This document shows positions 39,656 through 50,664 of a DNA stretch of 64,000 bases, piece after piece. Below the pieces are notes generated by a model. The model did no database searches and had not been told where the DNA came from. It was given only the letters and a program-made list of their open reading frames with translations. Location of the stretch: NCBI GenBank assembly GCA_943735955.1, contig OX030958.1:4571318-4635317 (forward strand), in the 5' to 3' direction. The position numbers and the translations under genes are program-made. Position 1 is the first letter of the stretch. The number at the start of each line of letters is the position of its first letter. The stretch is from Piscicola geometra. Taxonomy: Eukaryota > Annelida > Clitellata > Hirudinida > Piscicolidae.

Positions 39656-41417
39656 CCCCTCAAGGGGCAAGCTTATGCATCCACTTCCCTCTCTTGTGAA
39701 AAAAGTTTCAATTAACTGCACTTTTGCAAATAAATCTTTTAAAGTTAGTGCACTAAATATATTGTGTTGCCGTTCAAGGAGTAACAGGAGTTGGCAAGTT
39801 ATATTTCTTGTATACTTTGAAAAGAATTTAGCTTCAATAAAGCTGAATGGATTTTTAAATCGCGTTTATTCAAACATTTTTACAAATTAAATTACTCTGC
39901 GATCTCTCTATATAAGCGTCATTTGAATAAATGCAACTTGTCAATGAGTTTAATAAATCAATGTCAGTTCGATGGTTATTTATATAACTTAAAACACGAT
40001 AAAATTTGGACGTTAATTTGTATTACCTTACAGCTCAACGTAATCATTTATTGAGAAACCACAACTGAAGCAATAATAAAAGTTCATTCTTAGTAAAAGT
40101 AAACCATGGATCACAGCTGCCGCCCTAGCACTGGTAGTTGTAGTTATGCATTAGTGGCACAGCAATGCTTTGCCGAGGCATTGTGTGCCTATGCATTAAG
40201 AGGCTGTGAAAGAGTGAAGAGAATTTTCGAAATAGATCAACTCGAACCGCTTCCAAAATCGTCGTCAGATTGCTCAATCCTGTTGTTTTAATATAAAAAA
40301 TAACAACAGCCACAATAACTTGTTTGAAGACGAATGTGCAGAAAAAAAATAATTAAAAAATTCGTTTGAAAACTGAAAGAGTACAATGCTCCAGATCTGG
40401 AACTTTAGAGCTCTCTCTTTTCTGTTTCTTTTTATTTTATTTCGGACTATTATTTATGCATGCTGTCAACTGTGACAATTAAATGAGGTCTAATTACATA
40501 TTAAATTATACCCCTGCGATTAAAAGGGTCTGCTATGAAAGTTTGAATGGAATGTCAATCAAGGTGTGGCTTGGGATTCATATCCTGTTGTAATCAGTCA
40601 TTTACTTCCACTCATTTCTCTTTAAAAATTGAATTAATGTAAAAGAATACATTGCAATAGAATACCACACAGATCTAGTTAAAAATCGATAAAATCGTGC
40701 CTCCATTTAGAATTTAGATTTCATATAATGACTAGATTATAATACTTTCAAAAAAAGCAATCGGCGAATATTTGAATGTGGCACAGTTTTGGCATGATTC
40801 GAAGATTAGAGTGATCGAGATGTAACAGGGTTGCGTGTGAGTTGGAGACCTGCACGGACAAATAATTTTCCACTGTCTCATCTCTACTGAGTCAATTTCC
40901 ATCTCCATTACGCCCCCATTTAAATACTTTCTTTTTCCGTTCTGTACCAATTCTATTAATTTCTATTTTCATTCCTATTCATTTTTTATAGAAAGACAAT
41001 GGCGTTAGTATAAATGTACTCATCAAATTATTTTGGGATTACTACAAAAGAACTGAATTAATTTTCGTAGTCTATGTAAATAAAGTAACCCATTAATACT
41101 ATCTGGACAGAGTTAACATCTTCTGTCATGACATTTTTGAGCAGTCAAACAAAAATCGATTACCGTGGTATTACAGTTAATTTCACGTTCATCCACGCGG
41201 TATTACCGCAGCAATAATTTTCGCGTATAACCTTGGGGAAATCACCGTCCCCATTACCGTGCAGGTCTCTGGTATAAACGGTATTGATATTTTAACGAGT
41301 GAAAATGAATTTATAAAATTAATATTTGACTAGTAAAATAACTGATTGTAATAATGATTTATATTGAAATTTCATGGCTTCCTTTTTCTCAATATTCCTA
41401 CGTATCTATGGGGCCAT
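39656..41417. other. intergenic region with hairpin and MITE
   Basis: Between the MLK 5' end and the ZDHHC16 3' end. Mostly AT-rich. It holds a foldback at 40142-40203 and a short inverted-repeat element at about 40846-41276 (listed separately). A 61-codon frame at 40106-40291 overlaps the foldback and matches nothing known. Confidence 0.45.
40846..41276. mobile_element. non-autonomous hAT-like MITE
   Basis: The ends GGAGACCTGCACGG (left) and CCGTGCAGGTCTC (right) are inverted repeats about 430 bp apart. There is no coding content. A related tip, AGAGGCCTGCACGGGA, occurs at 51151. The CAGAGACCTGCACGG style is typical of hAT termini. Clean 8-bp target duplications are not evident. Confidence 0.5.
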
Positions 41418-44400
41418 TCAAACTTCGAAAGAACCATGCGCCTGTCTTATGTTCCAATGAATGCCATCTCCCACTGCAGGATGACTCGATGGAAACAAGA
41501 TGTGTCTCCATAAACTTCTGAAACATTTTTTGTTAGTGAATAGGGTTGTGGTATTTAGATAAACATTCTTTTTATAGATGCGTTTAATTTATTAACAAAA
41601 TGAAACGCCAGTTATTATAATAACCTCTAAAAAATGTTTTTTTATTAATGAATGCTTGTATAAGGTGCTTACTTTCCATTGACGAGTCCGAGAAAGTTCT
41701 TCCAATTGTTGAGAAGGCCATGATCGTGAGGGTTGTCAAAAGGCTTCGAGGAAGATGAAATGATGAGATTACAGCATTTGAGCTATTAATAATAGGCAGG
41801 AATATATTAATGCTAATATATCACGAAGAAAAAGTATTAAACACCTTTCCGTGGAAATTCGCCAATGATTTGAGTCTCTTGTTTGTGTGCACTTCTATAG
41901 ACGTTTCTCCCCTGGAAATGAGGAACGAATGCCAAACCAAAAGGCCGAACAAGGCGAGAGCAGCCGTCATGCACATGAGAAACTCAGAAGCCACAAAGCC
42001 ATGGAGGGTAATGGAATGTCTGATGAGAAAGTGGTTCTCATATGCTGGAAAAAGATGGTCTTCAGGAAGGTTGTTGTATGCTTCTGAACTTGTTGCCTGT
42101 GTGATGTTGGTATTGAGTCTAGCAATTGAAATGTTTAAAAATTGTTCAGGTATGTGCTTCGGAATTTGTTTCCTGGTTGATGTTAGTACTGAAATTATTA
42201 ATTTAAATGTTTTAAAGCTTTTCAAGTACGAGAAAAACATTAATGTAAATAAATGATTTGGTTTTCCATGGGTTAAAAACAGTTTGAAAAACGAACATTG
42301 GTTGAAGACTGGTGAAAAGCCATTGCAAACAAGCCTCTTGCCTGTTAGATTTGTGTTTAGAACCTTCAAAATTAAAATAACTGAATATAAATTAACCCGT
42401 AAACACCAATCGAAAAAAATAACGTTGGCGTCCACATGGGTCGAATCGACCCATCGCATATTTCAACGATATTTTCACTAACAAATTATTTTTTTGAGTT
42501 ATAGTGATTTTTTATAACATTTTCATATAATTGTATAATAAATTATCAGAATTTACTTCTTTTTAAAAAAGATTTCACTATCCTAATAGGGGTTTATAAT
42601 GGTAAAGGTGAACCATTACACGCATTGTGGTCAAAGACTGTTGTTTGTGTATTAGCCAGTTTATATCACGAAATATATGTGAGTTAATATCTAAATGTCT
42701 AATATTTGATTTAATTAATATCATAAGTTTTTGAAGCCAAAAAAACAAAGTGTGCTCCAATGGCCGCTGATCATGACATGTGGCAATAAAAACTATCAAA
42801 CTCCACATGAGTATGTAAAGGTGGATAAAAAAAAGTTACCATTTTGAAGTCGTTTTAGTTTAAAGCAGTACATGACATCTAAATCAGAAAAATATGACTA
42901 AATTTGGTCTCTTTGTGATGCCAAAACGGGGTATTGTTTGAAAATGAAGTCATTTTTTGGTAATGATCACGGAGGTGAGCCAATTCGGACATTTGGGAAT
43001 GGTGGCTGTGATCAACCTGATAGAACATCTGGATGCTCGAATACTTTTTTACTTTAATAGAATTGCTCCATGAAATGCAAAATCGCTGTATTGGATTAGT
43101 GAGAACTGTCTGGATAAATCTTCGAGTATTATCCAAAGAAGTTACAGAAAAAATAAAAAAAACTAGTTAGTGTTACTATCGTTTAGATCACGTGTATGAC
43201 ATATATTAGTATAATACAAACATTTCGTTAGCCTAAATGTTTTTTCAACATGTGATAGAAGTTTCAGCATCCAATCTTTTCATCTTTTGGCGTCAATTTA
43301 AGAGTAAAAATGGGAAGAAAAAACAGATTTTTAAAATTTTAAGAGCAGAGCTATATGAAAAAAATATGATAAGAGCAATATAAGAATTATTTTTAATCAC
43401 CCAGTACTTTCTAACTCATCAGCCAAGACAGGTTGTCGTTTGTACTGCAGAAAATGCATTCAAAACAAAACTGTCTAACGTTGTCGAAAATGTCCATTAA
43501 GTATTAATTTTGCTAACTATGAATGAATAAACTGCTAATTTTGTGATTGTGAAAAAATTTCTCCAAAATATTTAATTTAAGCTACTCAATTCGTGTTATT
43601 CATTTCATAGGTCACGAACGTTACTACAAATTTTAGAATGCTGTAAAACCGAAACTATAAATGATATTTCACATCTGAAAAGTGTGTTAGATCGTCAATA
43701 AATAATTAGACAGAGTCATGAAATTACAACAAAATAAATTCACAATTAAAAACACAGTGAGCGATCGAATATGGTATGGGTCGAATCGACCCGTGTTGGT
43801 GTTTAAGTTTTAAAGTTAAGGAATTTGATATAATTGAAAAAGGATCAAATGAAACCTTGAAAGGGCGTATGTGGCGTTTGAAAAGGGGATAAGCAACGGC
43901 AGAGACGTACACACATCCGACGAACATGTAGGCAGAAAATAGAAAGAAGTAGCGGTGGTTGTGGTGGCCGACGCAGTTGTTGATCCAAGCTGCAGTGGGA
44001 AAAGTTGAATAGAGTAAGGTTTGCGGTTATTATTGAAGCATGATTACAGTATTGGTCTTGACGCACAATTGGTATAGCGTATACGCCACGTTAATCATTT
44101 TCATTGTTTTATTGTATTTTGTTGTATTGTAAGTATTTAAAAGATAGTTACACATAGTTACAAGTTACACATACGACAATGGTGGTCCATCTTGAGAATG
44201 CACTTCTTGCACACACTGCAGTGGTGGCTGCGTTGTGGCTTTGGAAGAATGCACTTTTTGCATATCTTTGTGCTGGCCAAGATGTTCTTAAAGATGTTTG
44301 AGTGGTGGAATTGGTGGTTAAAAGTTTTAATTTATTTAAATAAATTTTTAAATTTGTAAAAAAAATCTTTTTTTTTAGTTGGAGTAGGGTAAGAGTTTTG

Positions 44401-44908
44401 CAAAAAAGCTCACTTCATCAGTGTAGCCAGGAGAAGTGAAAGAAGCTCTGACATAATTGAAGAAAATATTCCAAAGAATCCAATGGCCAGCCAAAAAATG
44501 GATGCAAGCCCAAGTGGGGCTTTCTTTCCACCGCATGGGTAACAGGCAGGTGTAGAAGGTCACTATCATTGAAGTTGTCAGTACAATGAAGAAAAATATA
44601 AAGATCTGGTGTATGGGAAATTTTTTTAACCTAACATAATTGAAACTATAGTTTATGATTTTGAGATTTATGATTTAAAATTGAGTTTTCAATTATAATA
44701 ATTTATTTCTATTTCAAATAAAATTGTACCAACTCACAGGTCCCAAATATTTGAAAGATTTAGAAAATAATTTGAGAAGAGGGTCAAATAGTGTTTCTAC
44801 AATGAGTGGCCAAGAACATAAAAAGTTGTAGAAACGATTGCAAAAGATCAGTCGAAACATAAATATCCTTTCAGCTAAGACAGTCTTGGCTGCTAAGTTG
44901 ATCTTCAT
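41418..44908 (-). CDS. ZDHHC16: palmitoyltransferase ZDHHC16
   Basis: Minus-strand exons 44738-44908, 44414-44605, 44175-44286, 43856-43989, 41845-42096, about 41675-41743 and 41418-about 41520. A DHHC S-acyltransferase with four membrane segments ([60 protein letters not shown]). The Cys-rich domain reads [19 protein letters not shown] then [14 protein letters not shown]. The splice joins in frame to give [15 protein letters not shown], so the DHHC catalytic Cys is intact. [14 protein letters not shown] after the last membrane segment and [19 protein letters not shown] at the C terminus match ZDHHC16, not other DHHC enzymes. Human ZDHHC16 is an ER/Golgi enzyme linked to phospholamban and PCNA palmitoylation. 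The 1.8-kb intron 4 holds a dead piggyBac. Confidence 0.92.
42399..43806 (+). mobile_element. decayed piggyBac-like transposon in ZDHHC16 intron
   Basis: Both ends carry the palindrome GGGTCGAATCGACCC (42439-42453 and 43779-43793) just inside ACACCAA/TTGGTGT tips, bordered by TTAA on the right and a TTAA-like tetramer on the left. Plus-strand remnants of the transposase remain. A frame near 42865-43000 reads LKQYM, then after a stop [13 protein letters not shown], as in the piggyBac catalytic region. A C-terminal Cys-rich remnant near 43435-43490 reads GCRLYCRKC. Stops and frameshifts interrupt it throughout, so it is inactive. Confidence 0.75.
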
Positions 44909-45188
44909 GATCAATCCACAGAATTTTTAATTAAAATTTAATTATTAAATGAATTAGGATATTTGAACTGATATTTTTGTTCAGCTATGCATGACATTAT
45001 ATTCTAAGTGAACTAATGTCGCTAGAATTTTACTAAACTTTAGTAACTAAAGTTCGCTTTAAAAAAATTTAAAGTCCTTTAAAAGTGAATCTAAGCTTCA
45101 ATTTCATTTAGTATCGGAACATTTGAAGCAGTTTCCTATTCTTTAAATTATATTTAAAGAATAATATTAATAAATTTTTTATTATGTA
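44909..45188. promoter_or_regulatory. divergent intergenic region ZDHHC16 / SETD4
   Basis: Only about 280 bases separate the divergent start codons of ZDHHC16 (-) and SETD4 (+), so a shared bidirectional promoter is likely. No TATA box is clearly placed. The interval is AT-rich. Confidence 0.45.
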
Positions 45189-47691
45189 ATGAATGATAAA
45201 ACGAGTAAAAAGCTGGAAAATGCTTCAAAAGATAAGCACTCAAACTTTGAGTCTCAAAGTGGTGACACCACTTTGATGATTTTAGAATGGCTAGGCCAAA
45301 AAAAATCCAATGAAATAAACTGTGTTAAAATTTACGAGTTTGCAGGTAGTTTCTAAGTCTATTAAAAATAAATGCCAATATTTTTTAGAAGTTATAGACT
45401 CTATAATATAGAAATATTTACCTATAAAATCTAGATTCTAGAACACATCTTCCAGATACTGGAAGAGGAATGATGGCAACCCGTGACATAAAGCCTGGTG
45501 ATGTCATCATAAGGGTTCTATCCAGTTTTTTCATTGATACAAGGACCATTTCTCGAAGTAACATCATGGACATTATCACAATGTCAGTTACTTTGATATA
45601 TTTCTTTCCTTCATTGCAGTCATACTTTAGTAATTATAATATGTTTAGGCAGTTTTAATTGATTTTGTCCACTAAATTTTTATTTGAACATTGAAACTCA
45701 TTCTTTCTTCTTCTATGTTAAATTAATAATAGATTTTCAATCAAACTACCAAAGGTCTTTGCTCAAACCAACTGCAGTTGAAGCATTGTGTCTTTTCTTG
45801 TTATGGGAGAGATGCAAAGGCTCCTGCTCAGAGTGGCAACACTATATCAAGCTCCTTCCTCCATCTTTCAACCTGCCTCTCTTCTGGTCAGAACACGAGA
45901 TTATGTTTTTACCAAAGACTGCTCAGCTAGACGTTAAAACTCAGAAACTTAAAGTTCATAAATCGTTTGATAAAGTAAAGAAAATATTAGATGCTTACCT
46001 GACAGAAAAGCTGTCCAGAATCAAGCCAAGCCTCAACTCAACTAAAAAAAATAACTTCAAAAACTCAACTACACTCAAGTATGTTTCAGACTTGTCCTCT
46101 AAGTTGACACTACCCTTGTTCCTGTGGGCCTGGACTGTGGTGAACAGCAGAGGGGCTTACATGCGTCATCCATTGATGACTTGGCTGGATGCTTCTGAGG
46201 AGGATAAGGTGGTCTTGGTGCCCTTTCTCGACATGTTCAACCACTCCGTCGATGCCCAGGTGGGTCCTTAACGAATTATTTTTCGATAAACACCATGTAT
46301 ATGACGCACTTTGTTTAGTTCTTCCTTCTATTCTCCTTATTACTTTATTTTTTGGTAAGCTGTCTTTCCGCTTTCTGTTACACGAGAATTAATAGGCATT
46401 TTTATAATTTCATACAATACAATTGATAAGGTTGAGGCAGGTTACGACGATGAGTCCAGCTCTTACGTCATCAAGAGTCTGTGTGCCTTTGAGAAAGGCT
46501 CCCAGGTTAGACATGGTGCAATGTTTAATTCATAGTAGTTGAAAAATTGGTTGATGATTTAATGGATGGTTAAATCGGTGACTGGATGGATGACTGAATA
46601 GATGACTGAATGAATAAATAAGGGATAAATAAGAGGCTGATAGATTATACGAAAATTGACAAGGTTTTCATAAACTACGGAGCCCACGACAGCGCCACTC
46701 TCCTCCTTGACTACGGCTTCATCTGCCCTGACAACATCAACGACTGCATCTACTTCACGCTAGGTAGACTCCTTTATTCAAAGTTGCCTTCTTTGGTCTA
46801 TTAAACTATTTAAAGTCATTTGTTTATTATTTAAGTTGAATTATAGTTTCAAATGAGTATTTTTTGAGCACGTAATAGTGTCTAAAAATGATTCCAGATG
46901 ACTTGGTAAATGAAGCAAGGAGGCTGAATATTGAGCAGATTGATGAGAAAGTATTTACGATCCGAGCGCATCAGTTCGATCGGTGAGTCAGTTTGGCTAA
47001 GGCAAATCTGTTCGATCCGAATCACTCAGACTAAGTATAGATTAGGAATATTGATAAAGTATGTAGGAAAATAACGAAATAGCTACATGTACTTATGTGA
47101 TGATAATAGTGATGGTGGTGGTAGTGGTGATGATGGGGGTGATAATGGTAGGGATGATGATGGTGATACGTATTTAATCCTTAATTTAGTGTTTGCATTC
47201 TTCATACTCACAGAAACTTGTGGTTTTGCATGGAGGGTCTTTCGTGGAATATGGAACAGGCTCTGCTTCTTCTGACTTCTCAAGCGACCAAGTCTGTTTC
47301 AATGAGCGTTGAAACAGATTCACTTACATCTTCACGTTCCAGCTAGTTCATAATATTCCGTTAATATTTTCAACAGCAATTCTCTATTGAGAAAGTACTC
47401 GGGCATCAACTCAGAATGGAATCAGCAAGCAAGACAACTAGTGGCTTGCCTTATCGACAACACTATGAACAACCTATCTCATACGCACAATTTTGAGGTA
47501 TAAAGGTCAATGTTTAAAAATATATTATTATGGGTTATATCTTTCATTGCGTTTTTTCTTTAATTGTAAAACTATTAAAATTATTTTATTATCAGGGATT
47601 GCAGGATTCTGCTTGTTTACAACTGTTAGAAGAGTTGGGAAAAGTTTACACAAAAATACTGGAGTGTGTGAGAAGTCAAATGGAAATGTAA
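45189..47691 (+). CDS. SETD4: SETD4-like SET-domain lysine methyltransferase
   Basis: Exons about 45189-45345, 45455-45580, 45755-46260, 46431-46505, 46665-46764, 46898-46981, 47214-~47281, 47378-47497 and 47597-47691. The N-SET reads GRGMMATRDIKPGDVII. The SETD4-type insert has ALCLFLLWERCKG and HYIKLLPPSFNLPLFW. The core has FLWAWTVVNSRGAYM, VPFLDMFNHSVDAQV (NHS cofactor motif) and VFINYGAHDSATLLLDYGF. A C-terminal Rubisco-LSMT-like helical region follows. SETD4 methylates histone H4/H3 lysines and is linked to quiescent stem cells. The donor after exon 7 is not obvious. The last exon is repeated, degenerate, at about 53905-53965. Confidence 0.9.
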
Positions 47692-48335
47692 CCGCCTTAA
47701 ATCATAGTCAATTCCCTATATTTATCATTATTATCATTAATTCAAATGTTTAATACTTTTTTATAAACGTTGATAAATAAATATAAAAACAAAAAAAGTT
47801 GCCAAGTTCTAATTAGACTAATCTATGACAAAAATCTTGCTATTTAGAAGCTAATGTTAAATAAACTGCACAAGTAAGTTTTACCCATATACCTATAGTA
47901 ATATACTATATATATATGGTTTTACCGCGAAATAAAAACTTCGTCTGAAGGCATTTAAATTAGTCTTTACTAATTAAACTTTAATTATTAAAAACTAATA
48001 ATTAAAGAGGCCATTAAATTGGCTTAGAAAATGTGGTCATTAAAAAATCTTTTCATTTCTAAGCATCAATTTTTTTTTGGGTGTTCATCCTATATTTTCT
48101 TGTTCGTACTGAGTATTCTGTAGGCAGGAAAGGCACTGACATTTTAATCTTGGACGACATGTCGATAAGTAGAAACATGCCATTTTGAAAGTCAATCACT
48201 CTGAACGCAATCGTTCCAATGCTGACAAGCCATCTGAGTTGGTTATAAAAGACTTTTCCAAGCTTGGGACTCAGCTGCCTGGCAAAAGAATTAGCAGTCG
48301 TGATGAAGAGGTATTGAAGGCGGGAGAGTATAATT
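47638..48335 (+). repeat. segmental duplication, copy 1 (SETD4 tail plus NBN head)
   Basis: From the last SETD4 exon (AAAGTTTACACAA..) through the intergenic spacer into NBN exon 1, this stretch aligns base by base, with small indels, to 53901-54510. Copy 1 has extra AT-rich inserts (for example 47883-47918). The functional SETD4 end is in this copy and the functional NBN start is in the other. Confidence 0.9.
48031..48335 (+). pseudogene. NBN exon 1 pseudogene
   Basis: Begins ATGTGGTCATTAAAAAATCT, as in the true NBN exon at 54238, and continues through the FHA-domain codons (GRKG.DILILDDMSIS region, then VNHSE, then KDFSKLGTQLPGKRISS). It is broken by an indel with extra sequence near 48078-48112, a one-base deletion near 48172, and decay after 48320. 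No downstream NBN exons follow. It arose with the SETD4/NBN segment duplication. Confidence 0.88.
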
Positions 48336-48562
48336 ATATTTATACCTATAATTATTCTATAATCGAAAGCGGCAGAATAATCTAAACAAGTAGAGAGCAT
48401 TTTTATGATCCAAAGGTCATTGTAAGGTTTCAAGAGGGACGATTCACAGTGATGGCCAAAAAAGCTGAAAATTCAGCGTAATTAGCGAAGCTTATCAGAT
48501 ATTGATATCGGAAAACAATTGAAAGTTTTGTCTGTTTTGAAGTGAAGAGGTTTGATAAGGTG

Positions 48563-48570
48563 TATAAAAG
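48563..48570 (+). promoter_or_regulatory. TATA box of the serine protease gene
   Basis: TATAAAAG, 20 bases upstream of the hAT insertion point. If the hAT and one target-duplication copy are removed, the box lies about 45 bases before the protease ATG, a normal spacing for a TATA-driven digestive-enzyme promoter. A GATA-like TTATCAGATA lies upstream, near 48491-48500. These are sequence observations only. Confidence 0.6.
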
Positions 48571-48652
48571 AAGGTTGAAACGTCGAGCAGCAGGGGCGCA
48601 ACCAGCAAAAAATGCTGGGAGGGGCTCAACTTTAGTAAAAAAAAATAATTGT

Positions 48653-49663
48653 TTAATCCATTTACCGCAGCTGTTGCGATTTGCAACTCCAATTTTTATA
48701 TTTTTTTGCTGTTTTTATACCGAGTTTTATCGCATATTTTGTACAATAAATTTTAAATTTTAATTTTTTTAAGTTAAATTTCAACTTTTTTGATTTTATT
48801 ATTTATAGTCTGTTCACATTTAAAATTTTTCAAAACAATCTTTCTTTGCTTAGATAATTGTTCAATTTTTTCGTTCGATTTTTAGTCTATTTATACCAAT
48901 TTAGTCCTAATTTCAGTGTGAAAAGACAGTTAATACTTGAATTAATTTTTTTAATATTTAAAATAACTTGCAAAACGTTTTCAATGCTTTTAAAAATCAA
49001 TGGTGCGTTTTCGCAACATTGACATAATATGATTTCATATGATTTTTAATAAGTCTAGTCATTATAATAATAATAATAAAATTATTATTTTAATGTTAAT
49101 GTATTATGAAATTTATAATATTAAAATTAAAAGTTGAATTTTGTAGATGAATGTTGATTTTTATATTTCGATAAAAATTTCAAACCGCAAATGCTTCACA
49201 CTTGAAGCTTTTATTGAAAAGAATATAGTTTTTCATAGGTTGAATATAAAATTAAAATAAAGATAACATTCGACCACAGTGTTGTCTTTGAAACAGCACG
49301 ACAGTTTATGAGTGCTGTTGTAATTCACGTTAAATAATTTGCTATGTTGTAATTAAAATAATTATTATAAATATTATAACAAATAAAATAATTAGAAGTC
49401 TGAATTTATCGAACTATTCGCAATTGAAATTTATTTCTGTTTAATAAATGTGGTTTGAATCAATTTATTTTTGATTTCTTACTGTACATAAGTATGTCAC
49501 ACTTCCCGCTCACGTTGCGTTTTCGCAACATTTTGCCCCATTAAAACTTATGAAATAATTGTTTTCAATTTTGCTTGAGTTATTCTTATAAGCATATAAT
49601 GCAAGTCTAAATGTAAAATTCATTTTAAATTTTTTTCTCGAGGAGCGGCGGTCAATGGGCTAA
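48653..49663. mobile_element. piggyBac-like non-autonomous element nested in the hAT
   Basis: The left end TTAATCCATTTACCGCAGCT and the right end (reverse complement TTAGCCCATTGACCGCCGCT) are imperfect inverted repeats at TTAA (left) and a decayed CTAA (right). The internal palindromic motif TGCGTTTTCGCAAC occurs twice (49003 and 49517). No transposase is seen. Confidence 0.5.
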
Positions 49664-49873
49664 ATAAAAACTACCAATTATAATTGATAAGAAATTTAGA
49701 TAGTTTATTATTGATACAAAAGAAAAACTACAAACTAAGTTGCATAGTATTCTTAAAGTACGTCATCATTTTTAAACTAAGGTAAAAAGTAGAAAAATAA
49801 GTTTCATATGAGATCCTAAACAGTCTATAATATTTTTCCAAATATTTAGTTTCAACTAAATTTTGATGTGTTC

Positions 49874-50095
49874 TCAGTTACAAAATAATTTTCGATCAGT
49901 TTGTGAAAATCTTTTCACCATTTCAATTACTGGAAGAAGTGCAGTAGCGGTTTTGGTAGCAGATATTCTCAAACAAGCTTTGCAAACGACGAGCAGAAAC
50001 AGTCGTCCTAAGATGAATTTAATAAGCCGAAGTTTAGAAAATGCTCTTTCTGCATCTGATGAAGTAACTGGCAGACTCAGAACAACATCGAGCAT
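49874..50095 (-). pseudogene. hAT transposase dimerisation-domain remnant
   Basis: About 22 codons match the conserved C-terminal hAT motif (SLPVTSSDAERAFSKLRLIK). The following KNYLRTTVSARRL-like stretch is in another frame. It is too short and broken to be active. Confidence 0.7.
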
Positions 50096-50664
50096 TTAAT
50101 GCAACTCAGGCTGAAGGCTTGTTGCTCAAAAGAATTCTTGCAGTTCGATACATGCAATGAGATCAGACTGATACGCACGTAAGCTTCATGTGTTGATGTG
50201 ATTTTGAGCTGTCTTTACACAGTTTCAGCATTCTTTCCATGAAGGTTAGATAATTCTGAAAGCTCGAGAGTTATTTTGTCTATCTGATTTGTTCTTTATA
50301 TACTGTGTCATGGCTTTAAAAATTTACATATAAAAAGTGTAAAGATTTAAAAGTGTAGTTAAGGTCTAGTGGTGCTCTATTTATTCTCAGAATTTGTGAC
50401 ATGTTAGTGTTATTTTGGTGTGATCTCTATGTTCTGTGTTGATATATGAAATGTTTCGTGAGATAAAGACCCGATGGCCATCCAGAGAAAATATCATTGT
50501 TCTATGGCATATTGAAAAATTCATTACCCCCCCCCCACCACCAAAAAAACTCATCGATTTTCGAAAAACTGTGAGACCCTTTGAAAAGGTCTGGGGGGGG
50601 CTTGAGCCCCCCCCAGCCCCCCCCCTGGTTGCGCCACTGTCGAGCAGTATTCAGAACTCTCAAG

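Larger units (their letters stand above)
48591..50639. mobile_element. hAT-superfamily DNA transposon
   Basis: Flanked by the perfect 8-bp target duplication TCGAGCAG at 48583-48590 and 50640-50647, as expected for hAT. Termini are CAGGGGCGCAACCAG (left) and CTGGTTGCGCCACTG (right), inverted with one mismatch. G/C homopolymer runs lie near the right end. A hAT C-terminal dimerisation remnant is on the minus strand (LPVTSSDAERAFSKLRLIK, 50095-50030), frameshifted after that. The rest of a transposase is missing, so it is non-autonomous. A second element (48653-49663) is nested in it. Confidence 0.9.

Noticed and set aside
41821..42459. A 212-codon minus-strand single-exon gene
   Set aside because: Only 41845-42096 is a ZDHHC16 exon; the rest is intron and the piggyBac end.
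48059..48433. Minus-strand 124-codon frame
   Set aside because: Antisense of the NBN pseudo-exon; no family.
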